From Gemmataceae bacterium (GTDB taxonomy: Bacteria; Planctomycetota; Planctomycetia; Gemmatales; Gemmataceae), in NCBI GenBank assembly GCA_901538445.1, contig LR594586.1, positions 434,001-498,000 of the forward strand: DNA of 64,000 nt. The letters run 5' to 3'. Shown here in pieces: positions 15,424-24,708 of the stretch (position 1 is its first letter; each line of letters opens with the position of its first letter). The notes under the pieces are model-generated. The model searched no databases. It was not told the origin of the DNA and was given only the letters and a program-made list of their open reading frames with translations. Position numbers and translations under genes: made by a program.

Positions 15424-17408
15424 TACTTCGACTCCTTGCGGTTGCGTAGGAACAGGATCACGAGCAGTGCGGCGATCGCGAGCCACGGCGTGCGGGCGGG
15501 CTCGGCCGGCGGGGTCGCCGGCGTCTCGTTGGGTGCGTCCGCGGGCTTCGCCGGCGAGGCCGGATCCGCGGGCTTCGCTGGCGGGGTCGGTGGCTTGGGG
15601 TCGAACACCTGGAGCAGGAGCGCGACGAGCAGCTCGACGTCAACGCGGTCGAGCTTGCCCACGACGGCCCCGCCCTTCGGGGCCGGCTCCTGGAGCTGCA
15701 CGGCCGATGCGACGCGCTCCTTCGCGAGCCACGAGTCGCGTGCGTACACGCGGGCGTGGAGTCGGTCCCGGAACCGTGCGACGCGCGGGTCCGCGAGGAC
15801 CTGGTCGAGGACCTGCTGCTCGGCCGCGCCGCCGAGGACCGACAGGTGGTAGCAGTCGCTGTCATCGACCAGCGCCCCGCCCATCGTCTCGTAGGTCTCG
15901 CCGGGTAGCGTCTCGTGACCGCGGACCCAGTACCGCTGCTTCCCGCCGATGGTGAGGCCGTCCAGCTCGTCCGTGTCGATGCCGTAGTTGGGCACCGCGT
16001 GCTTCGGCACGGCCTCGGCCGCCTTCACCGGGGCGAGCGCCCCGAACTGTTCGCCGGCCTGGTCCCGCACCCACGCCTTCACGGCGTCGAGGCTGTTCGC
16101 GAACTGGTGCTTCCCGTCCCCGCCCCACGCGACCCCGACCAGCTCGCCGGAGTCACTGAACAGGCCGCTCCCGCTGTCGCCCTGCTGAGACGCGATCGTG
16201 GTGCGGAGCGTCTTCGGCCCGACGTAGTTCCCCTGCTCGACCGTCGCGCCGCTCTTGAGCTTCGCCGGCGAGCCCGGGGTCACGCCCCCGAACCCCCATT
16301 GGTACACGGCCGCACCGACCGGGGCCGGCGTGGCGGCGATCGGGGCGGCGACCGCGGCGACGTCGATCACGAGCAACGCCAGGTCCGGTGTGTCGGAACT
16401 CATGACGCTACTCGCCAGGTGACGGGCCGCGTGCTTCTTGGTCCCGATCCACACCGACACGGGCCGGGTGCCGTCGGGCACGACGTGCGAGTTGGTCAGT
16501 ACCAGCGACCGGCCGCGCTCGCTCGCGATGACGGTGCCGGACCCGTACTCGGTGATCCCGTCCCCGGCGTCCCGCTGCACCTGGATTGCGCAGGCCGATC
16601 GGCCAACGCGCGGGGTGCCAACTGCGGCCGGCCGCGGCTGCACGACGACGGGTGCCGCACCGGCGTTCGGGCAGCGGCCGTTGGGGCAGCTCGGGAACGT
16701 GTACTGGTGCTCCTCGGGCCGCCAGACCCCGAACTCGTCCAGGGTGACGATCACCGGAGCGGGCGGCGCGGGCGGGTCGAGCAGGACCACTGCCCACCCG
16801 CCGCCGCGGGCCTTCCACCGCGCGATCAGCTCGGCCCGCGTCATCCACACGAACACGCCGGGCCGGTTGTTGTCCACGATGCACGCCCACTGGCTGTCCA
16901 GGTGAACCAGACACACCATGTGATCGACCAGGCCGCCGTAGAAGTCGTCCCCACCGGCGTAGGTGATGGCGATCGGGCGACGGGTGCGCATCGCCATGTC
17001 GAGGAACCGCTCGTCCCCGCCGGTGTGCTGGACGTACTGCGGCTCTCGCACTCCCTTCTCGCGGCAGAACTGGGCGATCATGGCCGCGAGCTTCGCGGGC
17101 GACCCGCCCCCGGGCTTGTTCGTCATCCACTGTTGGAAGCCCTTGAGCGCCGGCACGCACTGCGACAGCGCGTCCATCTCGACCGCGGTGTAGACGCACA
17201 GGCCCGCCCCAGTCCCCGGCACTCCTCGCTTCCCGATGCCCCCGGTGTTCCGCATGTGGATCGCGGCGGGCATGTCGGTGGCGGCGCGGACGCCGGTGGG
17301 GGACACCGGAGTCTTGGTCGGGGTGAAGGCCTCGACGGACGGCACGGCGGCGATCGCCGCCGCGAGGGTGAGGTGTGCGACCAGGGCGGCCGCGGTGAAG
17401 AGTCGCAA
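15423..17408 (-). CDS. Secreted, membrane-anchored protein with cysteine-peptidase-like and trypsin-like domains
   Basis: 661 residues from TTG at 17408 (AGGA lies 8-11 nt ahead). Order: signal peptide (1-28); a C39/papain-like domain (about 50-210) with Cys71 (GLCVYTA), His163 (VDHMVC) and Asp180/Asn181 (VDNN); a trypsin-like domain (about 270-455) with His308 (TNSHVV), Asp342 (TPDLAL) and Ser412 (QGDSGSG); a small alpha-beta domain (about 490-560); a Pro/Ala linker (603-640); a C-terminal hydrophobic anchor (641-654) and a basic tail. It would face outside the cytoplasmic membrane. It has its own late-type promoter box at 17434. Possible roles are lysis, envelope remodelling or maturation of tail proteins. 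Confidence 0.85.
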   Translation of the reverse strand: MRLFTAAALVAHLTLAAAIAAVPSVEAFTPTKTPVSPTGVRAATDMPAAIHMRNTGGIGKRGVPGTGAGLCVYTAVEMDALSQCVPALKGFQQWMTNKPGGGSPAKLAAMIAQFCREKGVREPQYVQHTGGDERFLDMAMRTRRPIAITYAGGDDFYGGLVDHMVCLVHLDSQWACIVDNNRPGVFVWMTRAELIARWKARGGGWAVVLLDPPAPPAPVIVTLDEFGVWRPEEHQYTFPSCPNGRCPNAGAAPVVVQPRPAAVGTPRVGRSACAIQVQRDAGDGITEYGSGTVIASERGRSLVLTNSHVVPDGTRPVSVWIGTKKHAARHLASSVMSSDTPDLALLVIDVAAVAAPIAATPAPVGAAVYQWGFGGVTPGSPAKLKSGATVEQGNYVGPKTLRTTIASQQGDSGSGLFSDSGELVGVAWGGDGKHQFANSLDAVKAWVRDQAGEQFGALAPVKAAEAVPKHAVPNYGIDTDELDGLTIGGKQRYWVRGHETLPGETYETMGGALVDDSDCYHLSVLGGAAEQQVLDQVLADPRVARFRDRLHARVYARDSWLAKERVASAVQLQEPAPKGGAVVGKLDRVDVELLVALLLQVFDPKPPTPPAKPADPASPAKPADAPNETPATPPAEPARTPWLAIAALLVILFLRNRKESK

Positions 17409-17433
17409 GGCGGATCCTCGTGAGGGTGTGCCG

Positions 17434-17441
17434 CTATGTAG
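17434..17441 (-). promoter_or_regulatory. Late promoter box CTACATAG (protease-holin unit)
   Basis: On the minus strand GGCTACATAGC lies 25 nt before the TTG start of the protease gene, with a ribosome-binding site in between. Confidence 0.65.
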
Positions 17442-17448
17442 CCGGCCC

Positions 17449-17841
17449 TCACTCTCGCTCGTCCCGCTCGCGCCGGGGCGGCAGCTCCCGGCCCGCCTCG
17501 ACCAGCTCGGCCGCGTAGGTCTCGAACCGGCGGCGGTCGCCGGTCGCCTTCTCCCGGAGCTTCTGCCCGAACCGGATGGCGCAGGTCGTGAAGTAGTTGA
17601 AGACGTGCTTCTGCGCGTCGGCCTTTTCGAGGGGACGTTGCATGAGGTGCAACGTCACCTCCTGCACGAAGTCGTCCTTGTCGCTGGTGAACCGGTACCG
17701 GTCCCACACGCCGCCGGCGATCGCCATGAGCGCGCGGGCCAACTCGGGCGAGACGGTGCCGGTGGCCTGGTGGTCGAGGACGAGCGCGCGGAGCGCGGCG
17801 ACGTCGATGTACGACGTCGCCCGGGTGGGGCGATCGGGCAC
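17449..17841 (-). CDS. T4 gp55-like late sigma factor
   Basis: 130 residues from a GTG at 17841. The order of blocks follows T4 gp55 as I remember it: 'YIDVAALRALVLDHQ' (gp55: YVNNKELLQAIIDWK), then 'LARALMAIAGGVWDRYRFTSDKDDFVQE' (gp55: IGLAIMLIAEGLSKRFNF), then 'VFNYFTTCAIRFGQKLREKATGDRR' (gp55: [22 protein letters not shown]). This is a sigma region 2 without regions 3 and 4. gp55 directs RNA polymerase to late promoters that have only a -10 element (TATAAATA). The gene carries one of the late boxes itself (17880), so positive feedback is possible. Confidence 0.65.
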   Translation of the reverse strand: MPDRPTRATSYIDVAALRALVLDHQATGTVSPELARALMAIAGGVWDRYRFTSDKDDFVQEVTLHLMQRPLEKADAQKHVFNYFTTCAIRFGQKLREKATGDRRRFETYAAELVEAGRELPPRRERDERE

Positions 17842-17879
17842 GGTGGGTGTCCGTGGGTCGGGGTGTCCTGCGTGTGCTG

Positions 17880-17887
17880 CTATCTAG
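17880..17887 (-). promoter_or_regulatory. Late promoter box CTAGATAG (sigma gene)
   Basis: On the minus strand GGACTAGATAGC lies 38 nt before the GTG start of the gp55-like gene. Confidence 0.55.
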
Positions 17888-17930
17888 TCCGAGGTGCCCC
17901 CGAGCGCCGCGCGAATCCGTCCCCGCTCTG

Positions 17931-18389
17931 TCAGGCCGAGTACGCCGCCACCGCGTCGGCCTCTTCCTGCGACAGCACCCCGTCCGCGACCGCCTTCGCC
18001 AGCATCCCGCCGAGCAGCGGGTCCGTGAGGTAGATCGCGCTGAACGCGGTGAGCACCTCGCGGAACACCGCCTCCCACCCGGCCCGGACCTCGGCACTCA
18101 GGTACGGCAGGCGGAACCGGGCGGGGATGAGCCGCCGCTGGAACTCGACCGGGGTGATGACGCTCCCGGCCGGGGGCTTCAGCACGGCCAGTTCCGCCGC
18201 CGCCACGGCGAGCTGCTGCTGTGCCGCCGCGAGGTCGGCCTGGGCCGCGGACAGGGTCGCTTCCAGGCCACTGGCGTAGGCGGCCGACTGTGCGACCGCG
18301 GCCGCGGTGCGGGCCGGCTCGCCGTCGATCGTGGCCTGTGCCGCGGCGAGGGCGGCCTGCAGCTCGGCGATCTGTTCTTCGGGGGTCAT
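17931..18389 (-). CDS. Coiled-coil protein next to tail fibre (possible fibre chaperone)
   Basis: 152 residues; its ATG overlaps the stop of the tail fibre gene (ATGA). The first about 80 residues are an Ala/Gln/Glu-rich coiled coil ([19 protein letters not shown]), followed by a globular C-terminal part ([20 protein letters not shown] ... [28 protein letters not shown]). Position directly after a fibre gene is usual for fibre assembly chaperones or fibre tip proteins. No family is recognised with confidence. Confidence 0.6.
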   Translation of the reverse strand: MTPEEQIAELQAALAAAQATIDGEPARTAAAVAQSAAYASGLEATLSAAQADLAAAQQQLAVAAAELAVLKPPAGSVITPVEFQRRLIPARFRLPYLSAEVRAGWEAVFREVLTAFSAIYLTDPLLGGMLAKAVADGVLSQEEADAVAAYSA

Positions 18390-21300
18390 GTGGGCACGAT
18401 CTCCGCGCTTGAGAACCAGTGGAAGGCGCAGCCGCCCGAGGCCGGGGAGACCGAGCCGCCGGCCCCGTTCTGCACCGCGAACCCGGTGGGGCCGCTGTTG
18501 GCCACGGTCGCGGTGCCCAGGTTGGTGTTCGCGTAGTCGCTGAACGTGTTGGGCGATCCGGCGTAGTTGTAGGTGCCCAGCACGGCCGGCGTGGCGCGCT
18601 TGGCGACCGCGTACCGCACGCTCCCGATCACCGCCCCGTTCGCGATGCTCGACGGGGTCGGGAACGCGGCCATGCCGACCGCCGTGGACGCGGTCCCCGG
18701 GGCCACGCCCGGCGTGTAGCTCGACTCGCAGTACCGCTGGCACAGTTCGTCGTCGGCCGGGTGCGGTGCCCACGTCGGCACCTGGGAACCGCGGACGAGT
18801 TGGGCCTGGCCGAGGTAGATGCTTGCGCCGTTCGCCAGCGACTCAACGTATGCGATCACCCACAGCCCGACGCACGAACTCGACGGGGTTCCGGTCGCGG
18901 TCACCGGCGTGGCCGTGCTGGTGTTCAGTGCCGCGGAGCCGGTCGCCACGCTCGCGTAACTCGTGGCCTGGAACGTGGGCACGCCCGAGGACCAGGAGGC
19001 GACCGGCTTGGTCGGCGCGTCGGCGCTGCCGGTCCACTCGCGGACCGCGACCCTGAGCGTCGGCGTGCCGGTCGAGGCGATCGCCCGGAACCCGGCGGCG
19101 ATTGCGGTTGCCCGGAGCGACGCGGCGGCCAGCCCGTTCGGCCCGTTGGCCTCGATGAACTGCCCCAGTGCGAACGACTTGGCGGACCCCGAGTTGTTCT
19201 TCACCTGGAGGTAGCTCGGGCCGAGTTCGGCGAACGACGCGGGCGGGGACGGGTCCCCCTGCGTCCAGTTGCGGAACTGGATGTCGGTGGAGCCGTTGTC
19301 CTGCAAGTACCAGTTGGTCGGCCCGTGGACCCCGGTGGAGGCGTAGGTGGAGAGGGTGGTGCGGGCCTGCCGCGGGAGCCGGCGGAAGTCGCCGTTCACC
19401 AGCAGGTTGAGCTTGTCCACGGTCACCGCGTTGGGGCCGGTGACCGCGTCGAAAGCCTTGATGACCTTGTTGGTCACCCGGAACGGCTGCATGTTGTTGT
19501 GAGCGGCACCGCCGCCCGTCGCATCAACATTGGGCTGCTGCACATTTCTATTGCCGCCGCCCGCCCACGTTGCCGTACCCGTGCCGGTGGTCGGGTTAAA
19601 ACCGATCGCATTAGTGGAGTGGCTGTGCGATGGCATTTCCCCAGTGGTCAGTTGGTGGGTCTCGGCCCCACCGCTCGCGGCAAGCGTCCTTGCCGTGAGT
19701 CCTGAGCCGGTGCCGCTGCCGATCGCCGTGCGGCCCCGCAGGTCGGGCAAGTTAAACGTGGTCGAGCCGTCCCCGCTGCCCCAAGCCGTCCCGATGACCG
19801 CGTACAGCGCCGAGTAGGTCGAGCGCGACACGGCCGAGCCATCGCACTCCAGATACCCGGCCGGGGGAGTCGCGGAGCCGAAGTCCAGGATGCTCCCGAC
19901 AGGCACGGTCCCCGCCGCCGCCCAGCTCACCGAGGTGCCGTCGGTGGTCAGGAACTCGCCCGCGTGGCCCGTTTGGGTCGGGACCAGCGCGTTGATCGCG
20001 TCGGCCGCCGTGGTCTCGCCGGTGCCGCCGTTGGCGACCGGGAGCGTGCCGGTGACGTCCGCGGCCGGGATCGTGGTGGTCGCGGAGACGCTTGAGCCGT
20101 TGCCCTTCAGGTACCCGGTGAGGTCCGTGGCGGTTGCCGCGGTGACCTCGTTCGGACCGGGAGCACCGTCGGCCCCGTCCGCGCCGTCAGCACCGGCCGG
20201 GCCTGTCGGCCCAGTCGCGCCCGTCGGCCCGGTCGGGCCGGGGTCGCCCTGCGGCCCCGCAGGGCCGGTGGCACCCGTGGCACCCGCCGGCCCAGTCGCG
20301 CCCGTCGGCCCGGTCGGGCCGGGGTCGCCCTGCGGCCCCGCAGGGCCGGTGGCACCCGTGGCACCCGCCGGCCCAGTCGCGCCCGTCGGCCCGGTCGGGC
20401 CGGGGTCGCCCTGCGGCCCCGCAGGGCCGGTGGCACCCGCGGGGCCGGTCGCGCCCGTCGCCCCGCCGGGGATGGTGAAGTCGAGAACGGCCGCCGTGCT
20501 GGTGCCGACGTTCGTCACGGTCGCCGAGCTGCCGGCCGCCCCGGTCGTGACGGTGCCGATGCTCACCGTGGCGGCCCCGTCCGCGCCGGCGGGTCCGGTG
20601 GGTCCGGCGGGTCCCACGCCAGGGAGCAGGTAGGTCGCGTAGGTGAGTTCGTGCCCGAGCGACGTGCTGCGGTAGTAGATGTTCGCGTTGCCGGACCCCA
20701 GGCTACCGTGGAGCTGTAACACCAAGGTGGCCGCAGAGGGGGCCTCGTACAGCACGCTGAACGTGACCGAGTCCTGGCGGTAGTACGTCTGCGGGGTGGT
20801 CGGGCCGACGTACTGGTCCGCGACCGCGCCGAGGGTCGTGGCCCCGTCCGTGTTGTTGCCGACCGCCTGCGCGTTGGTCTGGTCGTAGAGCCGCCACCGC
20901 CAGAACGGTTGGTCCGGCACGGTGTCGTACACCGCGTAGTACATCGTGACGACGACGTTGAGCAGGTACGTCCCGGCCTGCGGGAGGTCCATCACGAGTT
21001 GGGTGTCCTGCCACCCGGACCCCGCGTAGAGGTCTTCGTAGTCCACCGCGGGCGGCTCGGAGCGACCGCACACCGGCGTCCCGCCCCCGCCGGAGGTGCC
21101 TCCGCCGGCGACCGTGCGGAACCGGGCGAGGCCGTCCTCGGTGTCGCCGGTGCGGGTGCAGAGGTAGCGAGCGTCCTCGACCAGCTCGGCCGAGCCCGCC
21201 GCGGCGACCAGGACCCCGGCGTCGAGGTCCTCGAACTCGCCGGCGACGTCGAGCGACACCACGCCCGGGTACCACCCGCCGTCGGCCGGGCCGGTGACCC

Positions 21301-21424
21301 TCACCCAGGTGACGCCCCGGGCCGCGGGCGCGGGCGTGGACGGGCGGCCGACCGTCCCGCCGTCGGCGAGGATCTGCTTGAGCTGCTGCGCGGTGCGCTC
21401 GGAGAGTGCGTAGCTGCGGGCCAT
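18386..21424 (-). CDS. Tail fibre with collagen-like repeats and phage tail collar domain
   Basis: 1012 residues. The N-terminal about 260 residues (beta-rich, probably the tail-attaching part) lead into Gly-X-Y collagen-like stretches at about 270-290 and 325-425 ([20 protein letters not shown] units). A tail collar domain follows (about 505-620; [23 protein letters not shown] and NLPDLRGR). The C-terminal 380 residues look like a beta-sandwich, probably the receptor-binding part. Collagen repeats imply a trimeric rod. The gene is downstream of a tail protein gene with an 10-bp gap and is coupled to a coiled-coil protein. It should determine host attachment. Confidence 0.9.
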   Translation of the reverse strand: MARSYALSERTAQQLKQILADGGTVGRPSTPAPAARGVTWVRVTGPADGGWYPGVVSLDVAGEFEDLDAGVLVAAAGSAELVEDARYLCTRTGDTEDGLARFRTVAGGGTSGGGGTPVCGRSEPPAVDYEDLYAGSGWQDTQLVMDLPQAGTYLLNVVVTMYYAVYDTVPDQPFWRWRLYDQTNAQAVGNNTDGATTLGAVADQYVGPTTPQTYYRQDSVTFSVLYEAPSAATLVLQLHGSLGSGNANIYYRSTSLGHELTYATYLLPGVGPAGPTGPAGADGAATVSIGTVTTGAAGSSATVTNVGTSTAAVLDFTIPGGATGATGPAGATGPAGPQGDPGPTGPTGATGPAGATGATGPAGPQGDPGPTGPTGATGPAGATGATGPAGPQGDPGPTGPTGATGPTGPAGADGADGADGAPGPNEVTAATATDLTGYLKGNGSSVSATTTIPAADVTGTLPVANGGTGETTAADAINALVPTQTGHAGEFLTTDGTSVSWAAAGTVPVGSILDFGSATPPAGYLECDGSAVSRSTYSALYAVIGTAWGSGDGSTTFNLPDLRGRTAIGSGTGSGLTARTLAASGGAETHQLTTGEMPSHSHSTNAIGFNPTTGTGTATWAGGGNRNVQQPNVDATGGGAAHNNMQPFRVTNKVIKAFDAVTGPNAVTVDKLNLLVNGDFRRLPRQARTTLSTYASTGVHGPTNWYLQDNGSTDIQFRNWTQGDPSPPASFAELGPSYLQVKNNSGSAKSFALGQFIEANGPNGLAAASLRATAIAAGFRAIASTGTPTLRVAVREWTGSADAPTKPVASWSSGVPTFQATSYASVATGSAALNTSTATPVTATGTPSSSCVGLWVIAYVESLANGASIYLGQAQLVRGSQVPTWAPHPADDELCQRYCESSYTPGVAPGTASTAVGMAAFPTPSSIANGAVIGSVRYAVAKRATPAVLGTYNYAGSPNTFSDYANTNLGTATVANSGPTGFAVQNGAGGSVSPASGGCAFHWFSSAEIVPT
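20210..20452. repeat. Three 81-bp tandem repeats in the fibre gene
   Basis: Copies start at 20210, 20291 and 20372, each coding for nine Gly-X-Y triplets (27 residues). The first copies are almost identical in DNA, including silent positions, while the last ends differently. This points to recent expansion by slippage or recombination. Confidence 0.9.
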
Positions 21425-21434
21425 GTGGTCGCCT

Positions 21435-22457
21435 TCAGGAGAGGATCCCGCCCGGCCCGTCGAGCTTGCCGTTCACGTCGGACCGCCAGTTGTACTCCAG
21501 GTAGCCCGCGACGGTGACGTAGTGGTAGGTGCCGCCCGGCTCGACCGGGACGCCGGCGGCGTCGAGCGGCACGGGGTCGGCGACGGGCTGCCCCGCGGCG
21601 TCCACGATGGCGACCAGGCGGGGCGGGTTGTCGGGGTCGCCGATGCTCCCGCCGATGCGCTTCCGCCGCCCGGTGTTGAGGATCCTCACGTCCCAGAGGT
21701 CCGGGTTGTACTCGGCCTGGCACGTCAGCTCGAAGAACAGCGACATGCCGGCCGTGCCGGTCTCCCACACCGTGGTGAACGAGTAGTCGGTGCAGCGCAG
21801 CGAGTGCGGCGCGTACTTGCGGCCGAAGAGGGTGACCTCGTCGGCGTTGATCGTGTCCTGCCAGGTGGACCGGCGGTCCCAGAGGAGCTTCTCGGGGAGC
21901 CGGTGGAACTTCCAGGTGACGATGTGGTTGGACCGCATCACCTCGGGCACGGGTACGAACGGGTCGCCGAGGGTGTTGCTCACCCGCGTCGGTGCGGCGG
22001 GGTCGCCGGGCGGCCGGGCCTCGTACTCCAGCGGCTTCGTGACCTCCTTGCGGGTGATGCTGACGGTGGGGGGCCGCTGGTCGGCGGGGGTGGAGTTGGA
22101 CTGGCTCGGGCTCGGGGACGACGAGTTGCTCGGCGCGCCCTCGGTGCCGCCGGTGCCCGTGCCGTCGCCCTTCGCCTCGAACGGCGCGGTCGAGAAGTCC
22201 GCGGTCACGAGCCAGACCTGCGGCCCCTCGTGCGGCGCGGCCGACAGCTTCCGACAGACCGCCCACGGCCAGCACGGGAGCGGCATGTACAGCCCGGCCC
22301 ACGGGTACTGGGCGACGACGGCGTCGATGACCTCGGGCTCTTCGGTGTCGTCGTTGGTAGTCTCGACGGTCCACGCGCGCGTGAAGGTCTTCACGCCCTT
22401 CTCGTCCGTGGTCGCGCCCCGGTCCTGCCAGCGTTGGATGATGCGTCGGATCGCCAT
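21435..22457 (-). CDS. Tail-associated structural protein, unknown
   Basis: 340 residues between the tape measure and the fibre genes, the usual place of distal tail or baseplate hub proteins. It is beta-rich, with a Ser/Pro/Gly linker near residues 105-125 ([18 protein letters not shown]). Two patches ([38 protein letters not shown]) look like core strands. No family is recognised. A late box lies 4 nt before the ATG, so this gene probably starts the unit that continues into the fibre gene. Confidence 0.6.
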   Translation of the reverse strand: MAIRRIIQRWQDRGATTDEKGVKTFTRAWTVETTNDDTEEPEVIDAVVAQYPWAGLYMPLPCWPWAVCRKLSAAPHEGPQVWLVTADFSTAPFEAKGDGTGTGGTEGAPSNSSSPSPSQSNSTPADQRPPTVSITRKEVTKPLEYEARPPGDPAAPTRVSNTLGDPFVPVPEVMRSNHIVTWKFHRLPEKLLWDRRSTWQDTINADEVTLFGRKYAPHSLRCTDYSFTTVWETGTAGMSLFFELTCQAEYNPDLWDVRILNTGRRKRIGGSIGDPDNPPRLVAIVDAAGQPVADPVPLDAAGVPVEPGGTYHYVTVAGYLEYNWRSDVNGKLDGPGGILS

Positions 22458-22461
22458 GCCG

Positions 22462-22469
22462 GTATGTAG
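22462..22469 (-). promoter_or_regulatory. Late promoter box CTACATAC (tail/fibre unit)
   Basis: On the minus strand GGCTACATACCGGC runs directly into the ATG at 22457, leaving 4 nt between box and start. No ribosome-binding site fits in this space. Confidence 0.65.
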
Positions 22470-22475
22470 CCGGCG

Positions 22476-24050
22476 TCACACGGTCGCCAGCTCGCCGCGG
22501 TCGGCCAACCGGTCGGCGACCTTCTTCACGCCCACGTTGATCCCGATGAGTTCCTTGTTCGCCTTCTTCTGCTCATCCAGCATCTTCGCCTGGGGGGAGG
22601 TGCTGCCGAAGTCGTGCTTGACGCGGTAGTTCACCTCGGCCGAGCTGCCCCGGATGAGGGCCGCGTTGTCGATCTTGGTGAGTGCGGCCGCGGCCTGGGT
22701 CGTTGCGGCGATCGACTCCTGCGCCGCGGCCTTGGCCTGCGCCGCAGTCTTGTTCGCCACGCCGTCGAGCCAGCCGTTGAACTTCAACGCGCTGTCCCCC
22801 CACCCCTTCGCCGCATCCGCGCCCCACTGCCGCAGCTCGCGGCCGGTGCCCTCGACAATCTTCGACGTGAACCGCACCCCGTCAGCGAACTCGTTCACCC
22901 AGCTCGGCCGGATCGCGTCGGGGAGCTTCTTCGCGAGGTCCACCAGGTCGGCGAAGGCGTCGGTGACGTAGCTCACCCCGCTGACGAAGTACCCGAGCAC
23001 GGTGATGACCAGGCCGGCCCCGGCCTTGATCGTGTCCCACGCCAGCGCCCCGGCCGTGCCGACGGCACGCCACGCGAGGACGACGACGTCCTTGATGGTC
23101 CACGTCGTATCGCCAAGGCCGGTTAGCTCGTGGATCCACCCCCCGATCTCGGCCGCGGCCGAGCGGATCCACCCGCCGATCTCGGTGAAGGCCGCGGACC
23201 ACAGGTCGGTTTGGACTTCGAGCCACTGGCCTATCCATTCGAACGCGGGACGCAGGTTCCCCACCAGGTTCGCAACTCGCCCGATGGCCGGGGCCACCGC
23301 GACCGCGATGGTCCGCCACCCGGCCGAGAGCGTGCTCCCGGCGCGGGTCAGCTCGGCGTTGGCCGCGGCCGCCTTCTCGACCTCCCCGGTGGAGACGGCG
23401 AGGCTGGAGCCGAGGGTCCGCAGCTCGGCGGGGGTCTTCGACAGCAGCGACAGGAGCTGCTTGCCGCCGTCCTCGCCAAACGCTGTCATCAGGGGCCGCA
23501 CACCCTCCCCGGCACCCAGCTTCTGGATCGCCTCGAACACGCCATAGAACTTGTCCTCAAGGCTGAGGGCGTTGAACTCTTTGGCGTTGAGGTTGAGCTT
23601 CTTGAAGAACTCGGTGGCGACCTCGCCCTTGCCGGCCGCCCCTTCCGCGGACAGCTTGCCGAGGGTGACCAGGCTCTCGATGAACTCGCGCTGGTTGCCG
23701 CCTACACTCTTCGCGACGCCGGCCATCCCGCTGAACTGCTCGGCGGTCAGCCCAAACGCTTTCGCGGCGGCCCCGGTCCGCGCTACCTCGTCCAGCTCAG
23801 AGATAGCCTCGCGCACCCCGACCACGCCGGCGACGGCGGCCGCGGCGGGGCCGGCGAACCGGCCGGCCATCGCCAGGAACCCGCCACGGCCGGTGTCCTT
23901 GCCGACGTCCTTGAGGCGGGAGTTCATCCCGCTAGCGGTAGCATCTGCCCACGTCTTCGCGTGCTGCCCGGCCTGGTCGAGGCCGGACCGGAGCCCGCTC
24001 GCGTTGGCGGAGAGGATGAGGGCCGCGCGGCCGATGGCGGTCTGGCTCAC
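22476..24050 (-). CDS. Tail tape measure protein
   Basis: 524 residues from a GTG at 24050 that overlaps the stop of the GT frame. The N-terminal part (LILSANASGLRSGLDQAGQHAKTWAD) and the following Ala-rich helices are typical of tape measure proteins; residues about 300-340 contain hydrophobic segments (DVVVLAWRAVGTAGALAWDTI, GLVITVLGYFVSGV), and the rest is coiled coil. Position after the chaperone pair supports the call. At the usual relation between tape-measure length and tail length this would be a rather short siphovirus tail. It ends 18 bp before the next gene's start. Confidence 0.85.
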   Translation of the reverse strand: MSQTAIGRAALILSANASGLRSGLDQAGQHAKTWADATASGMNSRLKDVGKDTGRGGFLAMAGRFAGPAAAAVAGVVGVREAISELDEVARTGAAAKAFGLTAEQFSGMAGVAKSVGGNQREFIESLVTLGKLSAEGAAGKGEVATEFFKKLNLNAKEFNALSLEDKFYGVFEAIQKLGAGEGVRPLMTAFGEDGGKQLLSLLSKTPAELRTLGSSLAVSTGEVEKAAAANAELTRAGSTLSAGWRTIAVAVAPAIGRVANLVGNLRPAFEWIGQWLEVQTDLWSAAFTEIGGWIRSAAAEIGGWIHELTGLGDTTWTIKDVVVLAWRAVGTAGALAWDTIKAGAGLVITVLGYFVSGVSYVTDAFADLVDLAKKLPDAIRPSWVNEFADGVRFTSKIVEGTGRELRQWGADAAKGWGDSALKFNGWLDGVANKTAAQAKAAAQESIAATTQAAAALTKIDNAALIRGSSAEVNYRVKHDFGSTSPQAKMLDEQKKANKELIGINVGVKKVADRLADRGELATV

Positions 24051-24708
24051 TGCGGCACCTCGGAGACGTGGAGCCCGTGGTGGGCGGCGAACGCCGCCAG
24101 CCCGTCGGCCGGAGGAAGTAGGTTCGCTGCCGCCGCGTCGTCGCCCTGCCCGATGGTCCACTCAATGGCGAACTGGTCGGGGGGGATGTTCGACCCGGCC
24201 GCGGCCGCCTGCACGGAGCAGAGCTGGCGGAGCATGGCCGCCTCGCGCTCGCCCCACCACGGCCCGTCGATCTCCACCAGGGCCTGGTACAGGGAGAGGT
24301 CAGCGGCCGTGAGCCGGCCCTCCAGCTCGGCGGGCGTGGCGTGCAGGACCAGCGAGAGGCGGAGCAGCCAGAGCAACCGGCCGTCCGCCGCTATCCGTTT
24401 TTTGCGTCGGCCTTGGTGGGTAGCGCCGCTTCCGCGACGGCCCCGAGCTGGGCCGGGGTGAGGCACTCGACGGCGTCGAGGTCCTCGGCGCTGCGGTCCG
24501 GGAACAGCGGGGTGCCGTCCTCGTTGGCGAGCGCGTACGCGCACACCAGGACCGCGTACCGGATCTGGAGTTCGGCACCGACGCCGTCGGCCCGGCGGTC
24601 GATCTCCCGCAACTCGGCGAGGGACAGGTCGCGGACGTGGAGCGTCCCGCCGCCCGGCACGGTGACCGGGCGGGCGGGACGCGGGAGGGAGTGCAGCTTG
24701 GTGTTCAT
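24047..24708 (-). CDS. Tail assembly chaperone GT, made by -1 frameshift
   Basis: The frame of gene G (24391-24708) can slip by -1 at A AAA AAC (24397-24403) six nucleotides before its stop, and then continue as '...KKRIAADGRLLWLLRLSLVLH' to 24047, giving about 220 residues. The extension is a Trp/Leu/Ala-rich helical domain without a good start codon of its own. A G/GT pair just before the tape measure is a conserved feature of long-tailed phages, where the G:GT ratio governs tail assembly. The slippery heptamer is in the right frame for -1 slippage. Confidence 0.8.
24391..24708 (-). CDS. Tail assembly chaperone G
   Basis: 105 residues in the unshifted frame (MNTKLHSLPRPARPVTVPGG ... LPTKADAKNG). 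The compact alpha-beta sequence with 'LHVRDLSLAELREIDRRAD' fits the phage tail chaperone G type. The ATG overlaps the last base of the major tail protein stop (TGATG). The stop TAG at 24391 lies just after the slippery heptamer. Confidence 0.8.
   Translation of the reverse strand: MNTKLHSLPRPARPVTVPGGGTLHVRDLSLAELREIDRRADGVGAELQIRYAVLVCAYALANEDGTPLFPDRSAEDLDAVECLTPAQLGAVAEAALPTKADAKNG
24397..24403 (-). promoter_or_regulatory. Slippery heptamer A AAA AAC
   Basis: In the G frame the codons are GCA AAA AAC, so both tRNAs can re-pair after -1 slippage. It is the only such heptamer noticed near this gene border, and it links exactly the two frames expected. Confidence 0.85.

Noticed and set aside
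20210-20452. Regular repeats that might look like a CRISPR array
   Set aside because: The 81-bp units have no variable spacers and encode collagen-like triplets in frame.
19890-20633. A plus-strand frame with Pro-Val-Gly repeats
   Set aside because: It is the antisense reading of the collagen-like part of the tail fibre; the Gly-X-Y pattern on the minus strand is in frame with the collar domain.
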